A DNA stretch of 64,000 bases. Source: Desulfovibrio desulfuricans. GTDB taxonomy: Bacteria; Desulfobacterota; Desulfovibrionia; Desulfovibrionales; Desulfovibrionaceae. Location: positions 208,127-272,126 of the forward strand of contig NZ_JANFYZ010000005.1 of NCBI RefSeq assembly GCF_024460775.1. Direction: 5' to 3'. Position 1 is the stretch's first letter. Every line of letters begins with the position of its first letter. The translations under genes were made by a program, and so were the position numbers. The notes beneath the pieces are model-generated. The model had not been told where the DNA came from. It saw only the letters and a list, made by a program, of their open reading frames with translations, and did no database searches. This document shows, piece by piece, positions 42,888 through 53,200 of this stretch.

Positions 42888-43727
42888 CTAGTTTTGTCCG
42901 GCGCATTTTTGCGCCAACGCACGAAAGAGGCGATCAAGTGTGATTGCCACGATAACAATTCCAAGTCCGGCTTCAAAGCCATTTCCTATCTGCAATCTCT
43001 GAATTGCTTTCCAGACTTCACCGCCAAGGCCGCGAGCACCGATCATGGCGGCGATGACTGCCATGGAAAGCGCCAGCATGATTGTCTGGTTTACGCCCGC
43101 CACAATGGTGGGCATGGCGAGGGGCAGCTCAAGCTTGCGCAGGCGCTGCACACGCGTGAGGCCAAAAGCCTCGGCGCACTCCACAAGGTCTGCGGGAATC
43201 TGCCGGATGCCCAGGCAGGTGAGGCGAATGGCTGGCGGCACGGAAAAGACCACCGTTGCCACAACGGCGCTTACCTTGCCGATGCCGAAAAAGGGGATGG
43301 CGGGGATAAGATACACAAATGCGGGCATGGTCTGCATAACATCCAGCACGGGCATGATGATCTGCCTGCCCCAGCCCGACACCGCCGCCAGGATGCCGCA
43401 GGGAACCCCCAGCAGCACGGAAAGCAAGGTTGCGGAAAGCACCAGGGCAAGCGTGCTCATGGTCGGTTCCCACAAGCCAAGGTTCCACAGCAGGGCAAAG
43501 CCCAGCATGGAAAAGGCGGGCAACTTGATACTGCGCGTGGCCCACCAGCACACAAGGCCCAGCAGGATGATGAAAAGCCAGGGTTGGGGCAACATGAGCA
43601 GGTTTTCAAACCCGTCCAGCAGCGTGCCCATTGCCGCAGAACCAGCGCGGGTAAAATCCGAGCAGGTTTCCACCAGAAAGTCTACGGAGGCGTCAATGCT
43701 CTGGGCTAGGGGAATTCTAGGCAGCAT
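42888..43727 (-). CDS. proW: Glycine-betaine-type ABC transporter permease
   Basis: A 279-residue protein starting MLPRIPL. It has about six membrane helices and the ProW/OpuAB signature GVPCGILAAVSGWGRQIIMP, VLDVMQTMPAFVYLIPAIPF and the coupling loop around EAFGLTRVQRLRKLELPLAM. It forms the inner-membrane channel. It overlaps the ATPase stop (43717) and precedes the binding-protein gene by 13 bp, so the three are one operon. Confidence 0.9.
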   Translation of the reverse strand: MLPRIPLAQSIDASVDFLVETCSDFTRAGSAAMGTLLDGFENLLMLPQPWLFIILLGLVCWWATRSIKLPAFSMLGFALLWNLGLWEPTMSTLALVLSATLLSVLLGVPCGILAAVSGWGRQIIMPVLDVMQTMPAFVYLIPAIPFFGIGKVSAVVATVVFSVPPAIRLTCLGIRQIPADLVECAEAFGLTRVQRLRKLELPLAMPTIVAGVNQTIMLALSMAVIAAMIGARGLGGEVWKAIQRLQIGNGFEAGLGIVIVAITLDRLFRALAQKCAGQN

Positions 43728-44925
43728 TTTGACCTCCCGCTTCCATGCCTTCCACCATTGCCGCCAGCAGCAGGCCGCGCACGATGACGCCCTGGAGCCT
43801 CTGCCGCTCGTCAACAACGGCCAGCGGATAAGGAAGCTCAGCCATGATGGGCATCACTTCTGCAATGGGGGTCGAGGGCGCGACTGTTGTTATGTCGCGC
43901 TGGGTGATGGCGGCAATGTCCGTCTTGCCTTGGGCCACCATGCGCTCGGCGTCGGCGGCATACAGAATGCCCGCAAAGCGCCGCTGCGCATCAATGACAA
44001 ACAGCGAGCTTATGGAATGCGCGGCCATTTTGCGCAAAACGGAATGGGGCCCGTCAAGGCCCAGTACGGCCCAGTCTTCTGACCGCTTCATGATGCCGCC
44101 AGCCGTGAGCACATGGGTCACGTCGGCGGAGGCCACAAAGCGGGCCACGTGACTGTTGGCTGGCGATTGCAGTATCTGCTCCGGCGTGCCGGTCTGCACC
44201 ACCGCGCCGTCCTGCAGCAGCACAATGCGGTCGCCAAGCCGGAAGGCCTCGTTCAGATCATGGGTAATAAAGATGATGGTTTTGCGGATATCCTGCTGGA
44301 GGGTCAGGAGTTCTTCCTGCATTTCCTGCCGGATAAGCGGATCAAGCGCGCTGAAAGCCTCGTCCATCAGCAGCACTTCCGGCTCCATTGCCAGGGCGCG
44401 GGCAAGGCCCACACGTTGCTTCATGCCGCCGGAAAGCTGCCGGGGATAGGCGTTAGCCCATTGGGAGAGGCCAACGCGCTCGAGCACTTCGCCGCTTTTT
44501 TTCAGGCGCAGGGCCTCGCCAACCCCCATGGCCTCCAGACCAAAGGCCGCGTTTTGCAGCACGGTGCGGTGCGGAAAAAGGGCAAAATTCTGAAAAACCA
44601 TGCCAAAGCAGCGTTGCCGCACGCGGCGCAGCTCGCGCGGCTTCATCTGCATGATGTCCCGACCATCTACCAGCACGGAACCAGCCGTAGGCATGATGAG
44701 TCCGTTGAGACAGCGCAGCAGTGTGGACTTGCCGCTGCCGGAAAGCCCCATGACCACGAGCAGCTCACGCTCAGCTATATTGAGGGAAACATCACGCAGT
44801 GCCACAGTGGAGCGGGTCTGCCGCAAAATATCTTCGCGGGAACGCCCCTTGGATGCCAGTTGAAGGGCATGCTCCGGATTTGGCCCAAAGACCTTGAACA
44901 GATTCTTGACGGAAATCTTCGCCAT
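43717..44925 (-). CDS. proV: Glycine-betaine-type ABC transporter ATPase with CBS domains
   Basis: A 402-residue protein. It shows Walker A GLSGSGKST, the signature LSGGMKQRVGLARAL, Walker B VLLMDEAFSALDP and a switch His (IIFITHD), followed by a pair of C-terminal CBS domains (ASADVTHVLTAGGIMKRSED to the end). In this family the CBS pair senses ionic strength and switches transport on under osmotic stress. It is first in the operon, after AGGAG. Start MAKISVKNL is chosen for that ribosome site. Confidence 0.92.
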   Translation of the reverse strand: MAKISVKNLFKVFGPNPEHALQLASKGRSREDILRQTRSTVALRDVSLNIAERELLVVMGLSGSGKSTLLRCLNGLIMPTAGSVLVDGRDIMQMKPRELRRVRQRCFGMVFQNFALFPHRTVLQNAAFGLEAMGVGEALRLKKSGEVLERVGLSQWANAYPRQLSGGMKQRVGLARALAMEPEVLLMDEAFSALDPLIRQEMQEELLTLQQDIRKTIIFITHDLNEAFRLGDRIVLLQDGAVVQTGTPEQILQSPANSHVARFVASADVTHVLTAGGIMKRSEDWAVLGLDGPHSVLRKMAAHSISSLFVIDAQRRFAGILYAADAERMVAQGKTDIAAITQRDITTVAPSTPIAEVMPIMAELPYPLAVVDERQRLQGVIVRGLLLAAMVEGMEAGGQNAA

Positions 44926-45382
44926 ATACTCTCCTTCTGCCGCAGCAGAAAACCGCTGCGGGTGTAGCCCCTGAGGAGGGACGAGTATATGGAAGCACGG
45001 CCCCAATATGGCCGTCAAAACGAACGGGCTGGAGTCATCAGCGCAGACAGCACCAGCTCTTGAACGCCTCCTCGGTTACTACCGAACTTCCATAATGTTA
45101 ACACAAAATCGTTAAACAACCACAACAGAAAAAATCACAATTCTACACACAGCATACCATGCCACGTGCCCATGATGTTTGTAATTTTTGTACCGATAAT
45201 GACACCATACTATAAACTGAAATTTTGTGCAAATATGGCAATTTGCTGCTGTGTAATACAACATAAATAATGTGTTGCATCATAAATTTATGCAAGACAG
45301 GCAAAGCGCAAATGACACTTCCACCATGACGAGCATATGCACTCAAGGGGCGGGAAATTGAAGAAGGAAGGGGAAGGCGTTT
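44926..45382. other. Upstream region of the betaine transporter operon, no gene
   Basis: A 457-bp gap between proV and the end of umuC. The part 45070-45300 is AT-rich and would hold the operon promoter. A 12-base perfect palindrome CATAAATTTATG lies at 45281-45292. I see no convincing sigma-70 pair and no riboswitch, and open frames here lack ribosome sites. Confidence 0.45.
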
Positions 45383-46711
45383 TCAACAGCGGGCAAGCGG
45401 GAGTTCATTCCAGCAGGTTGTGAGCCGGGGGGAGCGGTGTTCCTGCCGCATATGCCAGGGAGCCTCGCCCATGCCCTGCGCGCCAAAGATAACCGTATCC
45501 CGGCCAAAACGGTTATTGATGCTGTCCAGCGATCGCATGAGGCTCTGCCGCCGCCCATCGCCGCCGGATTCAATCCCGGCCGCAAGGGCCAGCAGGCTGC
45601 CCTGCACGGCATCGGCCCGTTCAAGGCCGTAGAGCATCACCCCTGCCTTGGCATAGGCAAAGCCGGGCAAAAATATGCGATCCAGCCCCTCCAGCGCCGT
45701 GCGGATGAACATCTGGCTGTCAGCCGTGGGCAGGGGCAGGGGGCACTGGGCTGTCTGGTCGTAAAGCCGCTCTTCCGCTGCCGCCTGGCCGGGGCGCGCC
45801 GTGCGGATATGAACGCCCAGCCCGCTGGCCACAAGGCCCTCGCGCCGCAGCCGCGTGGCCGCGCGCACGGCAAAGGTTGAGAGCGCCTGCGCCAGCATGG
45901 CCTTGTCGTGGATGCGCTGCGCAAACGAACGCGTGGACATGAGTGTTTTGCGCGCCACAGGAGCGGTCTCGTTGCCAAGGCAGGGAACACCGCGCAATTC
46001 CAAAGCCGTGCGCCAGCCCGTCACGGTGAGCAGACGGCGCAGCATGATGTCGTCAGCGTTTTTCATATGCAGGGCCGTGCAGATGCCCTCGGCCCACAAA
46101 CGCCGCGCCTGCCGCCGCCCAACGCCCCAAACATTCTCAACGGGCGTACCGGCAAGCACGCGGTCGATGTCGCGCTCTTGCCGTACAAGGGAAAACACGC
46201 CCCCGTAGGACGGATGCTTTTTGGCCACATGTGTGGCAATCTTGGCAAGGGTGCGCGTTGCTCCAACCCCAACGGAAACTGTGATTCCCGTCCAGCGCTG
46301 GATGCGTTGCCGCACATCGCGGCAGAATTCGGGCAGATTGGCCCGCTGGGGGGCCTCAAGCCGCAAAAAGGATTCATCAATGGAATACGGCTCCACCAGA
46401 GAGCAGCACTGCTCAAGGATGCTGATTACCCGTGCGGAAATATCGCCGTACAGAGCATAATTAGAGGAAAATACCGCCACGTTCAGCGCGCGCAACTGGG
46501 AACGGAGCTTGAATTCCGGCGCGCCCATGGGGATGCCCAGAGCCTTGGCCTCAGCCGAGCGCGACACGATGCAGCCATCGTTGTTGGAGAGCACAACCAC
46601 AGGGCGATTGGCAAGATCGGGCCGGAACAGTCTTTCGCACGAGGCGTAAAAATTGTTGCAGTCCACAAGCGCCCACAAAGACGCTGGCGAATCAGAGCTT
46701 GTGGACGACAT
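45383..46711 (-). CDS. umuC: UmuC, error-prone DNA polymerase V catalytic subunit
   Basis: A 442-residue Y-family polymerase. LWALVDCNNFYASCERLF contains the first catalytic Asp, and VEPYSIDESFLRL the SIDE-type acidic pair. RPVVVLSNNDGCIVSRSAEA and VSVGVGATRTLAKIATHVAK are also hallmarks. Start MSSTSSDSPAS at 46711 lies inside the end of umuD, so the two are translated together. It copies across damaged bases when bound to cleaved UmuD. Length is near the E. coli protein (422). Confidence 0.93.
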   Translation of the reverse strand: MSSTSSDSPASLWALVDCNNFYASCERLFRPDLANRPVVVLSNNDGCIVSRSAEAKALGIPMGAPEFKLRSQLRALNVAVFSSNYALYGDISARVISILEQCCSLVEPYSIDESFLRLEAPQRANLPEFCRDVRQRIQRWTGITVSVGVGATRTLAKIATHVAKKHPSYGGVFSLVRQERDIDRVLAGTPVENVWGVGRRQARRLWAEGICTALHMKNADDIMLRRLLTVTGWRTALELRGVPCLGNETAPVARKTLMSTRSFAQRIHDKAMLAQALSTFAVRAATRLRREGLVASGLGVHIRTARPGQAAAEERLYDQTAQCPLPLPTADSQMFIRTALEGLDRIFLPGFAYAKAGVMLYGLERADAVQGSLLALAAGIESGGDGRRQSLMRSLDSINNRFGRDTVIFGAQGMGEAPWHMRQEHRSPRLTTCWNELPLARC

Positions 46712-47138
46712 AGGTAACAACGCCCCATATATGCACAAATTCGCTTTCCGTAATGTCGATGGGGTCAAACCGGGGATTCTCTGGGGCGAGCAAGACGCGT
46801 CCATCGCGGCGCAGCAGGCGCTTGACGGTCAGCTCCCCTTCCAGCGCGGCGATAACCACCTTGCGGTGCCCTGCCTCTACCGAGCGGTCAACCACCAGCA
46901 GGTCTCCGTCATGGATACCCGCGCCCAGCATGGATTCTCCATGAGCGCGCAAAAAGAAGGTGGCAGCCTCGTTGCGCACCATGTGCCTGTGCAGATCCAG
47001 CTTGCAGTCGAGGTAATCCTCCGCCGGAGAAGGAAAACCCGCCTCCACAGGCGCAAGATACAGGGGCAGCCCCGCCCTGTGGTCAGAAACGGCCGCTGCC
47101 GGAGCCAGCAGTTCCAGTGAAGACGAAATGAAAGCCAT
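46692..47138 (-). CDS. umuD: UmuD, self-cleaving polymerase V accessory protein
   Basis: A 148-residue S24 protein starting after GGAGG at 47138. The autocleavage pair A33-G34 lies in VEAGFPSPAEDY. Catalytic Ser69 is in AHGESMLGAG and Lys106 in ELTVKRLLR. RecA filaments induce cleavage to UmuD', which activates UmuC. It is divergent from an S24 repressor gene (210 bp), a likely regulator. No typical CTGT-N8-ACAG SOS box is visible in the gap. Confidence 0.93.
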   Translation of the reverse strand: MAFISSSLELLAPAAAVSDHRAGLPLYLAPVEAGFPSPAEDYLDCKLDLHRHMVRNEAATFFLRAHGESMLGAGIHDGDLLVVDRSVEAGHRKVVIAALEGELTVKRLLRRDGRVLLAPENPRFDPIDITESEFVHIWGVVTYVVHKL

Positions 47139-47348
47139 ACCGCCTCCTGTGGATCGGTTCACCGCAGCCCGACGGATGCGGATGGCAAAATCTGCAAAAA
47201 TGTGGGGCAAAACCACGCGACCATCAGTTTTTAGCTTATTTTATCCTTGCAAGCAACGCCTGAGATTGATACCCTGAATGAAAAGTTGAAACAACCCCGC
47301 CGAAAGCGTGTGCGGCAATCACCCATTCGCGCGGAAGCGAGGAACGCC

Positions 47349-48038
47349 ATGCCTGAAAAATCAGAGTTCAAAGAAACATTGCAAAGGCTTATGCAGGCCC
47401 TCAGCGTGGTCAGCGATGCGGAACTGGCAAGATCGCTGGGCATCACCCCACAATCCGTGTGTGGAGCGCGCAAACGCGGCGAAGTGCCGCCTGCGTGGAT
47501 TCAAACCTGCGCCGCCCAGACAGGCGTAAACGCCCACTGGCTTTTTTTTGGCAGCGGGCCCATGCGGCTGCCGGAGGCGGCGGATGGCGAACTGCCCAGC
47601 ATTCAGGCGGATTGTGAAACTGATCTTATCAGTGTGCCGCTGGCAGAAGCGCGGCTCTCTGCCGGAACGGGCAGTCTTGAGGTCAACAGTCACAGCCAGG
47701 GCAGCTATGCCTTCAGAGGCGATTTTTTACGCCGCAAGGGCAACCCCCGGCGTATGGTGCTCATGCGTGTTTCTGGCGACAGCATGGTGCCGGAAATTTT
47801 TGATAACGATCTGGTGCTGCTGGATCGGGGGCAGACGGAAATCAGCCCTGGGCGGCTTTATGCCGTTGGCTTTGAAGACGCCATCTATATAAAACGCATT
47901 GATAAACTCCCCGGCAAGATTGTTCTGAACAGCGTCAACCCGGCCTATCCGCCTGTGAGCCTTGACCTGCGCGGCGACTGCGCCGACCAGTTCAGGGTTA
48001 TTGGTCGCGTGCTGTGGTCTGGAAGGGAATACAGGTAA
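47349..48038 (+). CDS. S24-type repressor (HTH plus LexA-like protease domain)
   Basis: A 229-residue protein; ATG 47349 with GAGG upstream. N-terminal residues ~5-70 (LMQALSVVSDAELARSLGIT, PPAWIQTCAAQTGVNAHWLF) are a CI-type helix-turn-helix domain. The C-terminal half has a possible cleavage site (SAG-TG), RVSGDSMVPEI with the catalytic Ser, and YIKRIDK with Lys. RecA-induced self-cleavage is likely. It faces umuDC and probably represses it, as S24 repressors do where LexA boxes are lacking. Confidence 0.85.
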   Translation: MPEKSEFKETLQRLMQALSVVSDAELARSLGITPQSVCGARKRGEVPPAWIQTCAAQTGVNAHWLFFGSGPMRLPEAADGELPSIQADCETDLISVPLAEARLSAGTGSLEVNSHSQGSYAFRGDFLRRKGNPRRMVLMRVSGDSMVPEIFDNDLVLLDRGQTEISPGRLYAVGFEDAIYIKRIDKLPGKIVLNSVNPAYPPVSLDLRGDCADQFRVIGRVLWSGREYR

Positions 48039-48109
48039 GAATGCTTGCGCACGGCACCCGGCGCGCGTACACTTTCAACATATAAGGTTTTTTCGCCAAG
48101 GAGTCTGGG

Positions 48110-48643
48110 ATGTCGTCTGCTCGTCGATCCTTTGCAACGTTCTTTGCCAATCTTGCCGCATTCAGTGCGCTCTGCGCCGTGCTGCTTGTTGCCCACCCCG
48201 CCCTTGCCGCAGAGGCCGCGCCGCAAGCTGCGCCCCCGGCGCAGCAGGATGCCAGCGCCGCCGCTGCCGCCGACAGCCCTGATCAGCAAGACTCCGCCCT
48301 CCCGGCGGAGAATCTGTTCAGCCAGACCTATCAGGCCTGCATGGACGAAGCTGCTGGGGTGACAACCGGCATGCAGGACTGCATGAGTGCGGAACAGGAA
48401 CGGCTTGAAACCCGCCTGAACGCGCAACGCGCGCGCGTTGCCGCCACCCTGAACCCGGAACGCGCCAAGGCTTTTAATGACGCTCTGAGCGCGTGGGACA
48501 CCCTGCGCAAGAGCGGTTCCCTTGCCATGTTTGACCCCAACGGCGGTACCCTTTCGCCGCTTATGGCATCACTATGGTATCTGGAACAAACTGCCCGCAT
48601 GACGCGCTGGGTTGACGTCTTGCAGGAAAGCGCCGAACAGTAG
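48110..48643 (+). CDS. Secreted LprI-like (DUF1311) protein
   Basis: A 177-residue protein. Residues 1-33 are a signal peptide (ALCAVLLVAHPALAAEA), then a low-complexity Ala/Pro linker to ~65. The folded part (YQACMDEAAGVTTGMQDCMS, EQERLETRLNAQRARVAATL, LSAWDTLRKSG) matches LprI/DUF1311 helices with paired Cys residues. Such proteins are periplasmic and some inhibit lysozyme. AAGGAG precedes the ATG. A terminator follows at 48692. Confidence 0.72.
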   Translation: MSSARRSFATFFANLAAFSALCAVLLVAHPALAAEAAPQAAPPAQQDASAAAAADSPDQQDSALPAENLFSQTYQACMDEAAGVTTGMQDCMSAEQERLETRLNAQRARVAATLNPERAKAFNDALSAWDTLRKSGSLAMFDPNGGTLSPLMASLWYLEQTARMTRWVDVLQESAEQ

Positions 48644-48947
48644 CGAACAAAATCCGGCATCACGGCTGGTGCAAATCAATGACATGCAAAGGCGCATCCT
48701 TGGGGGTGCGCTTTTTTGTGCCCGCCTCTCGTGCAACAGGCAAAGCCGCGGCGCTCTATGTGCAAACAACATTCTGTCACTCTTATATACCGAAATAACC
48801 CAATAATTTTATACTATTAGTTTTAGCAAGTTAGCATATTTTACTTCTCACTGGCTACAAAAACAGACTAATAATCTAGTAATTACAAACCGTTGCGTCT
48901 ATCATCAGTTGCCAGTATACTCCCGCGATGCAAACTATGGCGGGGAT
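48644..48947. other. AT-rich gap with a terminator
   Basis: After the LprI-like gene there is a terminator (48692-48717). From about 48790 to 48900 the sequence is AT-rich, without a gene, and may hold a promoter for the small gene that follows. Confidence 0.45.
48692..48717 (+). terminator. Rho-independent terminator after the LprI-like gene
   Basis: GCGCATCC / GGGTGCGC (one G-T pair) with a short loop, followed by six T. Confidence 0.8.
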
Positions 48948-49415
48948 CTGAAATGCTGCGCATCCATCATAGTCATTCTTGCCGGGTGCCTTCCAGACCT
49001 GGCTGCTATTTCGACTGACCACCTCCCAGCAAGCCTGTCATAGATGTCAATACCGGGAAAGTCCTCAACATGTGGATTCAAAAAGAAATACGGCGAGTTG
49101 AAACGTGGAAATATATCGCCAGAGCCGAGGAGCGAATGTGTTCAGATGGGGGACTATCTGGGCAAGCATATTGATGAGTTCTCTTCATTCCAAAGATCAA
49201 TATACAAAAAATACAATGACGATGGTGACAAAACCTGGGCATATTACTACGATTCCCCTGCTGCACCAAGCAGGATGGACTCTTTTACAATCAAGCGCAT
49301 GACTGTTTTCAATCTGTACACGGACAGAAACGGTAAAATTTATGGCTGCACGTGGGCCAGATATTCCGGTGGCTACCACAGGGACCACGGCACGGACGAT
49401 TGGCTAACCCCGTAG
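48948..49415 (+). pseudogene. Small hypothetical, possibly a lipoprotein gene broken by TAG
   Basis: ATG 49044 opens a 123-residue frame (GDYLGKHIDEFSSFQRSIYK, FTIKRMTVFNLYTDRNGKIY) with no ribosome site. The same frame continues upstream through a TAG at 49041-49043 to 48948 and codes for CCASIIVILAGCLPDL, which looks like a lipoprotein signal with an LAGC lipobox. The upstream part lacks an ATG in frame (CTG at 48948 follows GGGGAT). It may be a decayed lipoprotein gene, or a short intact gene with an unrelated leader. I do not recognise the family. Confidence 0.4.
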
Positions 49416-49485
49416 AGCAAGGTCCCAGCAATGAATATGCCCGATCATCAACAACATACTGTCAACACCGCAAAAAGAACGCCTG

Positions 49486-50127
49486 ATGGAACTCCTGTTA
49501 TTCTGTAAAAGCATGCTTCTCGGCCTGGCGGTGGCAGCTCCGCTCGGGCCCATCGGCGTATTGTGCATAAACCGCACGCTTGAGCGCGGCTTTTGGGCTG
49601 GAGTAGCCGGAGGGATGGGAACGGCCCTGGCCGATGCCATCTACGCGAGCCTTGCGGCGATCGGCTTTTCAGCTTTAACGGCAACACTGACGACGCTTGC
49701 CCCGTGGCTCAAGCTTGCAGGCGGTCTGTTCATGCTGTGGCTTGGCTGTAGCAGCCTGCGGCCAAATCCCCGGCGGGCGTCAACACCTGCCCGCACCAAT
49801 AAATTCAGGGGACTCTCCGGAACTATCGCCGCTACATTCCTTCTTACGCTCACCAACCCGGTGACCATTTTCTCCTTTGCGGCACTGTTCGCTGGCCTCG
49901 GCTTGACCGATACGCCGGGGGCAACCAATGCTCTTGCCGTTGTTGCTGGAGTATTTCTGGGGTCGTTATTGTGGTGGTTCTTGTTGAGCGGCGGGGTTGC
50001 TCTGGCCCAGCGGCGCTTGCCCGAAGGATTTTCCCTTTGCGTATCAAGAATGTCCGGGGTGATCCTCATGGGTTTCGGTTTTTATGCGCTCGGCTCTCTG
50101 CTTTACGCTGTAATGCAGCAACCTTGA
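49486..50127 (+). CDS. LysE family amino-acid exporter
   Basis: A 213-residue membrane protein. AAPLGPIGVLCINRTLERGF, the GMGTALADAIYASLAAIG stretch and TLTNPVTIFSFAALFAGLGL are LysE/RhtB motifs; five or six hydrophobic helices cover most of the length. It exports amino acids or related small molecules through the inner membrane. It ends before a strong bidirectional terminator. The substrate is unknown. Confidence 0.85.
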   Translation: MELLLFCKSMLLGLAVAAPLGPIGVLCINRTLERGFWAGVAGGMGTALADAIYASLAAIGFSALTATLTTLAPWLKLAGGLFMLWLGCSSLRPNPRRASTPARTNKFRGLSGTIAATFLLTLTNPVTIFSFAALFAGLGLTDTPGATNALAVVAGVFLGSLLWWFLLSGGVALAQRRLPEGFSLCVSRMSGVILMGFGFYALGSLLYAVMQQP

Positions 50128-50225
50128 AGTGCAGCCACTCTCGGAGCGTTCCCCCTCATAACGGACAAGGTGCAAATGTAAGCAAGCTGCACATCCCCAC
50201 TGCAGTGCCGATCAAAAAGATCACA

Positions 50226-50264
50226 AAAGGGCCGCAGGAACATATATTATTCCTGCGGCCCTTT
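50226..50264. terminator. Bidirectional terminator between LysE and the acyl-transfer fusion
   Basis: Perfect 15-base arms AAAGGGCCGCAGGAA and TTCCTGCGGCCCTTT with a nine-base AT-rich loop between two convergent genes. Confidence 0.9.
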
Positions 50265-50290
50265 GCATAACAGCATCCTAGGCACGCAAG

Positions 50291-53200
50291 CTAAACCGCA
50301 TCAACACTCCCTTTCAACGCTCTGTAGTCCGTTTTTCCGCTGCCCAGCAGGGGAATCGCCTCCACATTCACAATGCGCTTTATCGCATACAGGGATGAAA
50401 GCCCCGCCCCACGCAGGGCGGCATTCACTTCCGGCAGGGAGAGCGCCATCGGGGTGAAGAGCATAATTGCCGAGCCGCTTTCTTCCGCTGTGGCTTCCAC
50501 AGCCAGCGCTGGGCCTTGCTCCGGCTCGTCGCCCCGCTTGCCGAATATTTCGAGCAGCACGGATTCGATCTGCGGCAGAGAAATCATTTCTCCGCCAATC
50601 TTCACAAAGCGCTTGAGCCGTCCCTGAAAGGTCAGGCGGCCAGTTTCATCCAATCGCACAAGGTCGCCGGTGCGGTACCATGTATGGCCTTCAAACTCCA
50701 CAAAGGGCGAGGGCGCATCACTCAGATAGCCGCCAAAGATGCTGGGGCCGCGCACCAGAAGCATACCGGTCTGCCCCGCCTCCACGCGCCCGCAGATATT
50801 GCCGTCCTCTTCGCGCACAAGGGCCAGTGTTACCGAGGGCATGCCGTGGCCTATGGTTCCGCACACAATGTCGCCCGGTCTGTTGACTGAAACCACCGGG
50901 GAGCATTCCGTAACGCCATAGCCCTCGCAAAGCGCCGCGTGCGGACATTGCGCTGCAAAAGCGCGGTAGACATGATCCTGACATTTTTCCGCCCCCACAA
51001 AAGCGCAGCGCAAACTTGCAAGATTTTCCGTCCCTGCGGCCCGCTCCAGCACTGCCCCAAGAAATGTGGGCGGCGCGGCCATGAGCGTAAGCCTGTAATC
51101 GCGCACCAAGGCCGCCAGCGGGCCGGGTTCAGTGGGGTTGGGATGAAAGGCGGCGCGGATGCCCAACGACAGGGGCAACACAATATTCACCATAAGGCCG
51201 AAGGAATGGAAAGGCGGCAGCATGGCAAGCACGCTATCGTCCGGATCAAGGTGCAGCACCTCCACAATATCGCGGGCATTGGCGAGCAGATTGGCGTGGC
51301 TCAGGGGCACGGCCTTGGGCAAGGATTCCGAGCCGGATGTAAAGAGCACCGCCGCTGTTTCCGGCACCGCGTATTCTTTCAGATTACGCAGCAGACGGGC
51401 TTTGAGCGCGCCGCAGAGTTTTTCACAGATGGTCAGCGATTCCGCCAGCTTGTCCAGCAGCACCCACTGCACAGGCAGGGATGCAAGGCCCAGCCCCTGA
51501 CGTTCCAGCCGATCCTGCAAGGCCGTTGCGCTGAGAATATGGCTGACCCCGGTTATAGTTATGCAGTGACGGAGGTTGGCTTGCCCCACCGTCCAGTTGA
51601 ACAGCACAGGCGTCTTGCCTGCCAGCAGTGCCGCAAGCCACACCGTGACCACTGCGGGCGCGGCGGGCAGCATGATGCCAAGGCGCTCGCCGGGCAGCGT
51701 CCGTAAACGGCGAGCCAGAATCAGTGCGCCCATGAGGATGTCCCTCCGGCTGCGCAGGCTTGCGCGGTCTGCCAGCAATGGCTGGGCAGGGGCGGAACGC
51801 ACCTGGGTCAGAAAGGCATCGGCTATGGTTGCGGCGTGTTTGGGTATGGCAAGCTTCTGGTCAGCGGCAGGCGCAAACCAGCCAGCAGGAGCGGGAGAGT
51901 CCGCACAGGTCTCGCCAAGCTGACCGCTCGCCGCCAGCAGACAATCGCGCACCGTAACCAGAAGCTCCAGATTTGCTATAGTTGCACCCTGCGCACCTTC
52001 AAGGCTGAGGGCCAGATCCATGAGGGCCAGGCTGTCCAACCCCAGATCGCCGCCAAGGGTCATGTCGTCCGAGAGTAGGTGAGCTTCCGGCAGGTCAGCC
52101 GCCTCACGCAAGGCCGCATAGACGGCGGCGCGCACTTCCGCAGAGATATCCGCCGCCTCTGCCGCTCGGTTTTGCGGCACGGCATCCAGAATCCGCGCCT
52201 CGCTTCCCTGCCAGAAAAAACGGGGAATTTCCTGCGCCGGGCGCTCCGCCTGATTATAAAACTGCTCCAGCCAGGGGTTGAGTACACGTTTATCGCCCGT
52301 GCGGGGCAGATCGCCGGCTTCCACAAACTCCACCGTCACGGGGCGGCGGGGCGTAAAGAACAGCAGGTTGGCAACTACCACCAGCGCGCCACGCAGCAGC
52401 ACCCTGCCAAAATGCGGCGCTTTGCCCGTGGCTCCGTAGCCAAAAGCACTGCCCCACAGCCCGGTTGTGCGCACCAGCACCACGCGCAGGCCGGGCATTT
52501 TTTGCAGAATAAGCGCTGCCCCGGAGTTGCCGCCAAGGCTCTCCCGGCCTGAGCGATAAACCCTCCCTGCGGGATACAGCAATACGTTGTCCCCGGCCTG
52601 CAAGGCATCCAGCACGGCCTGCATGCCAGCCTCAACGCCCTGTCGGGCCTTGGCCCCATCCTTCATGGCGTCAGGAATAAGCACGGCGCGCAGGGCCTTA
52701 GCCGCCAGCCGTCCAAGCGGGCCTTCCATCTGGCGCTCGTCGGCCAGAGGGCGTGGCGCATGATTCGCCAGCAGCGAATATACAATGACGGGGTCAATCA
52801 GCGCGGGATGGTTGGGCATAAACAGGATTGGGCCGGGGCCGGATATGGTTTCAAGCCCGGTCGTGGTCACGCGGTAGCGCAGGCCCAGCAGCAGACGCAA
52901 ACATAGCCCCAAAAGGCTGAAACGCTTACCGCAAGAAAACATGCGGCTAATTCGCACAGCGGCCCAACTGATGAAAACCAGCGCCGCAAGGCCGCTGCCA
53001 GCCAGCAGCCATGCCGGGGGCACCTTGCCCAGCCATGCGAAAATCAAACCGGAAAGAAGGATGCCGCTGAAGCACGAACAGTTGGAAATCCCCAGAGTTT
53101 TTCCTTTCTCCGTGGCGGCTGGCTTTACCTGAATAAAGCTCACAAGTGGTATGAGATACAATCCACCGCAAATACCGGAAAACGTCAGCAACAAGAAAAG

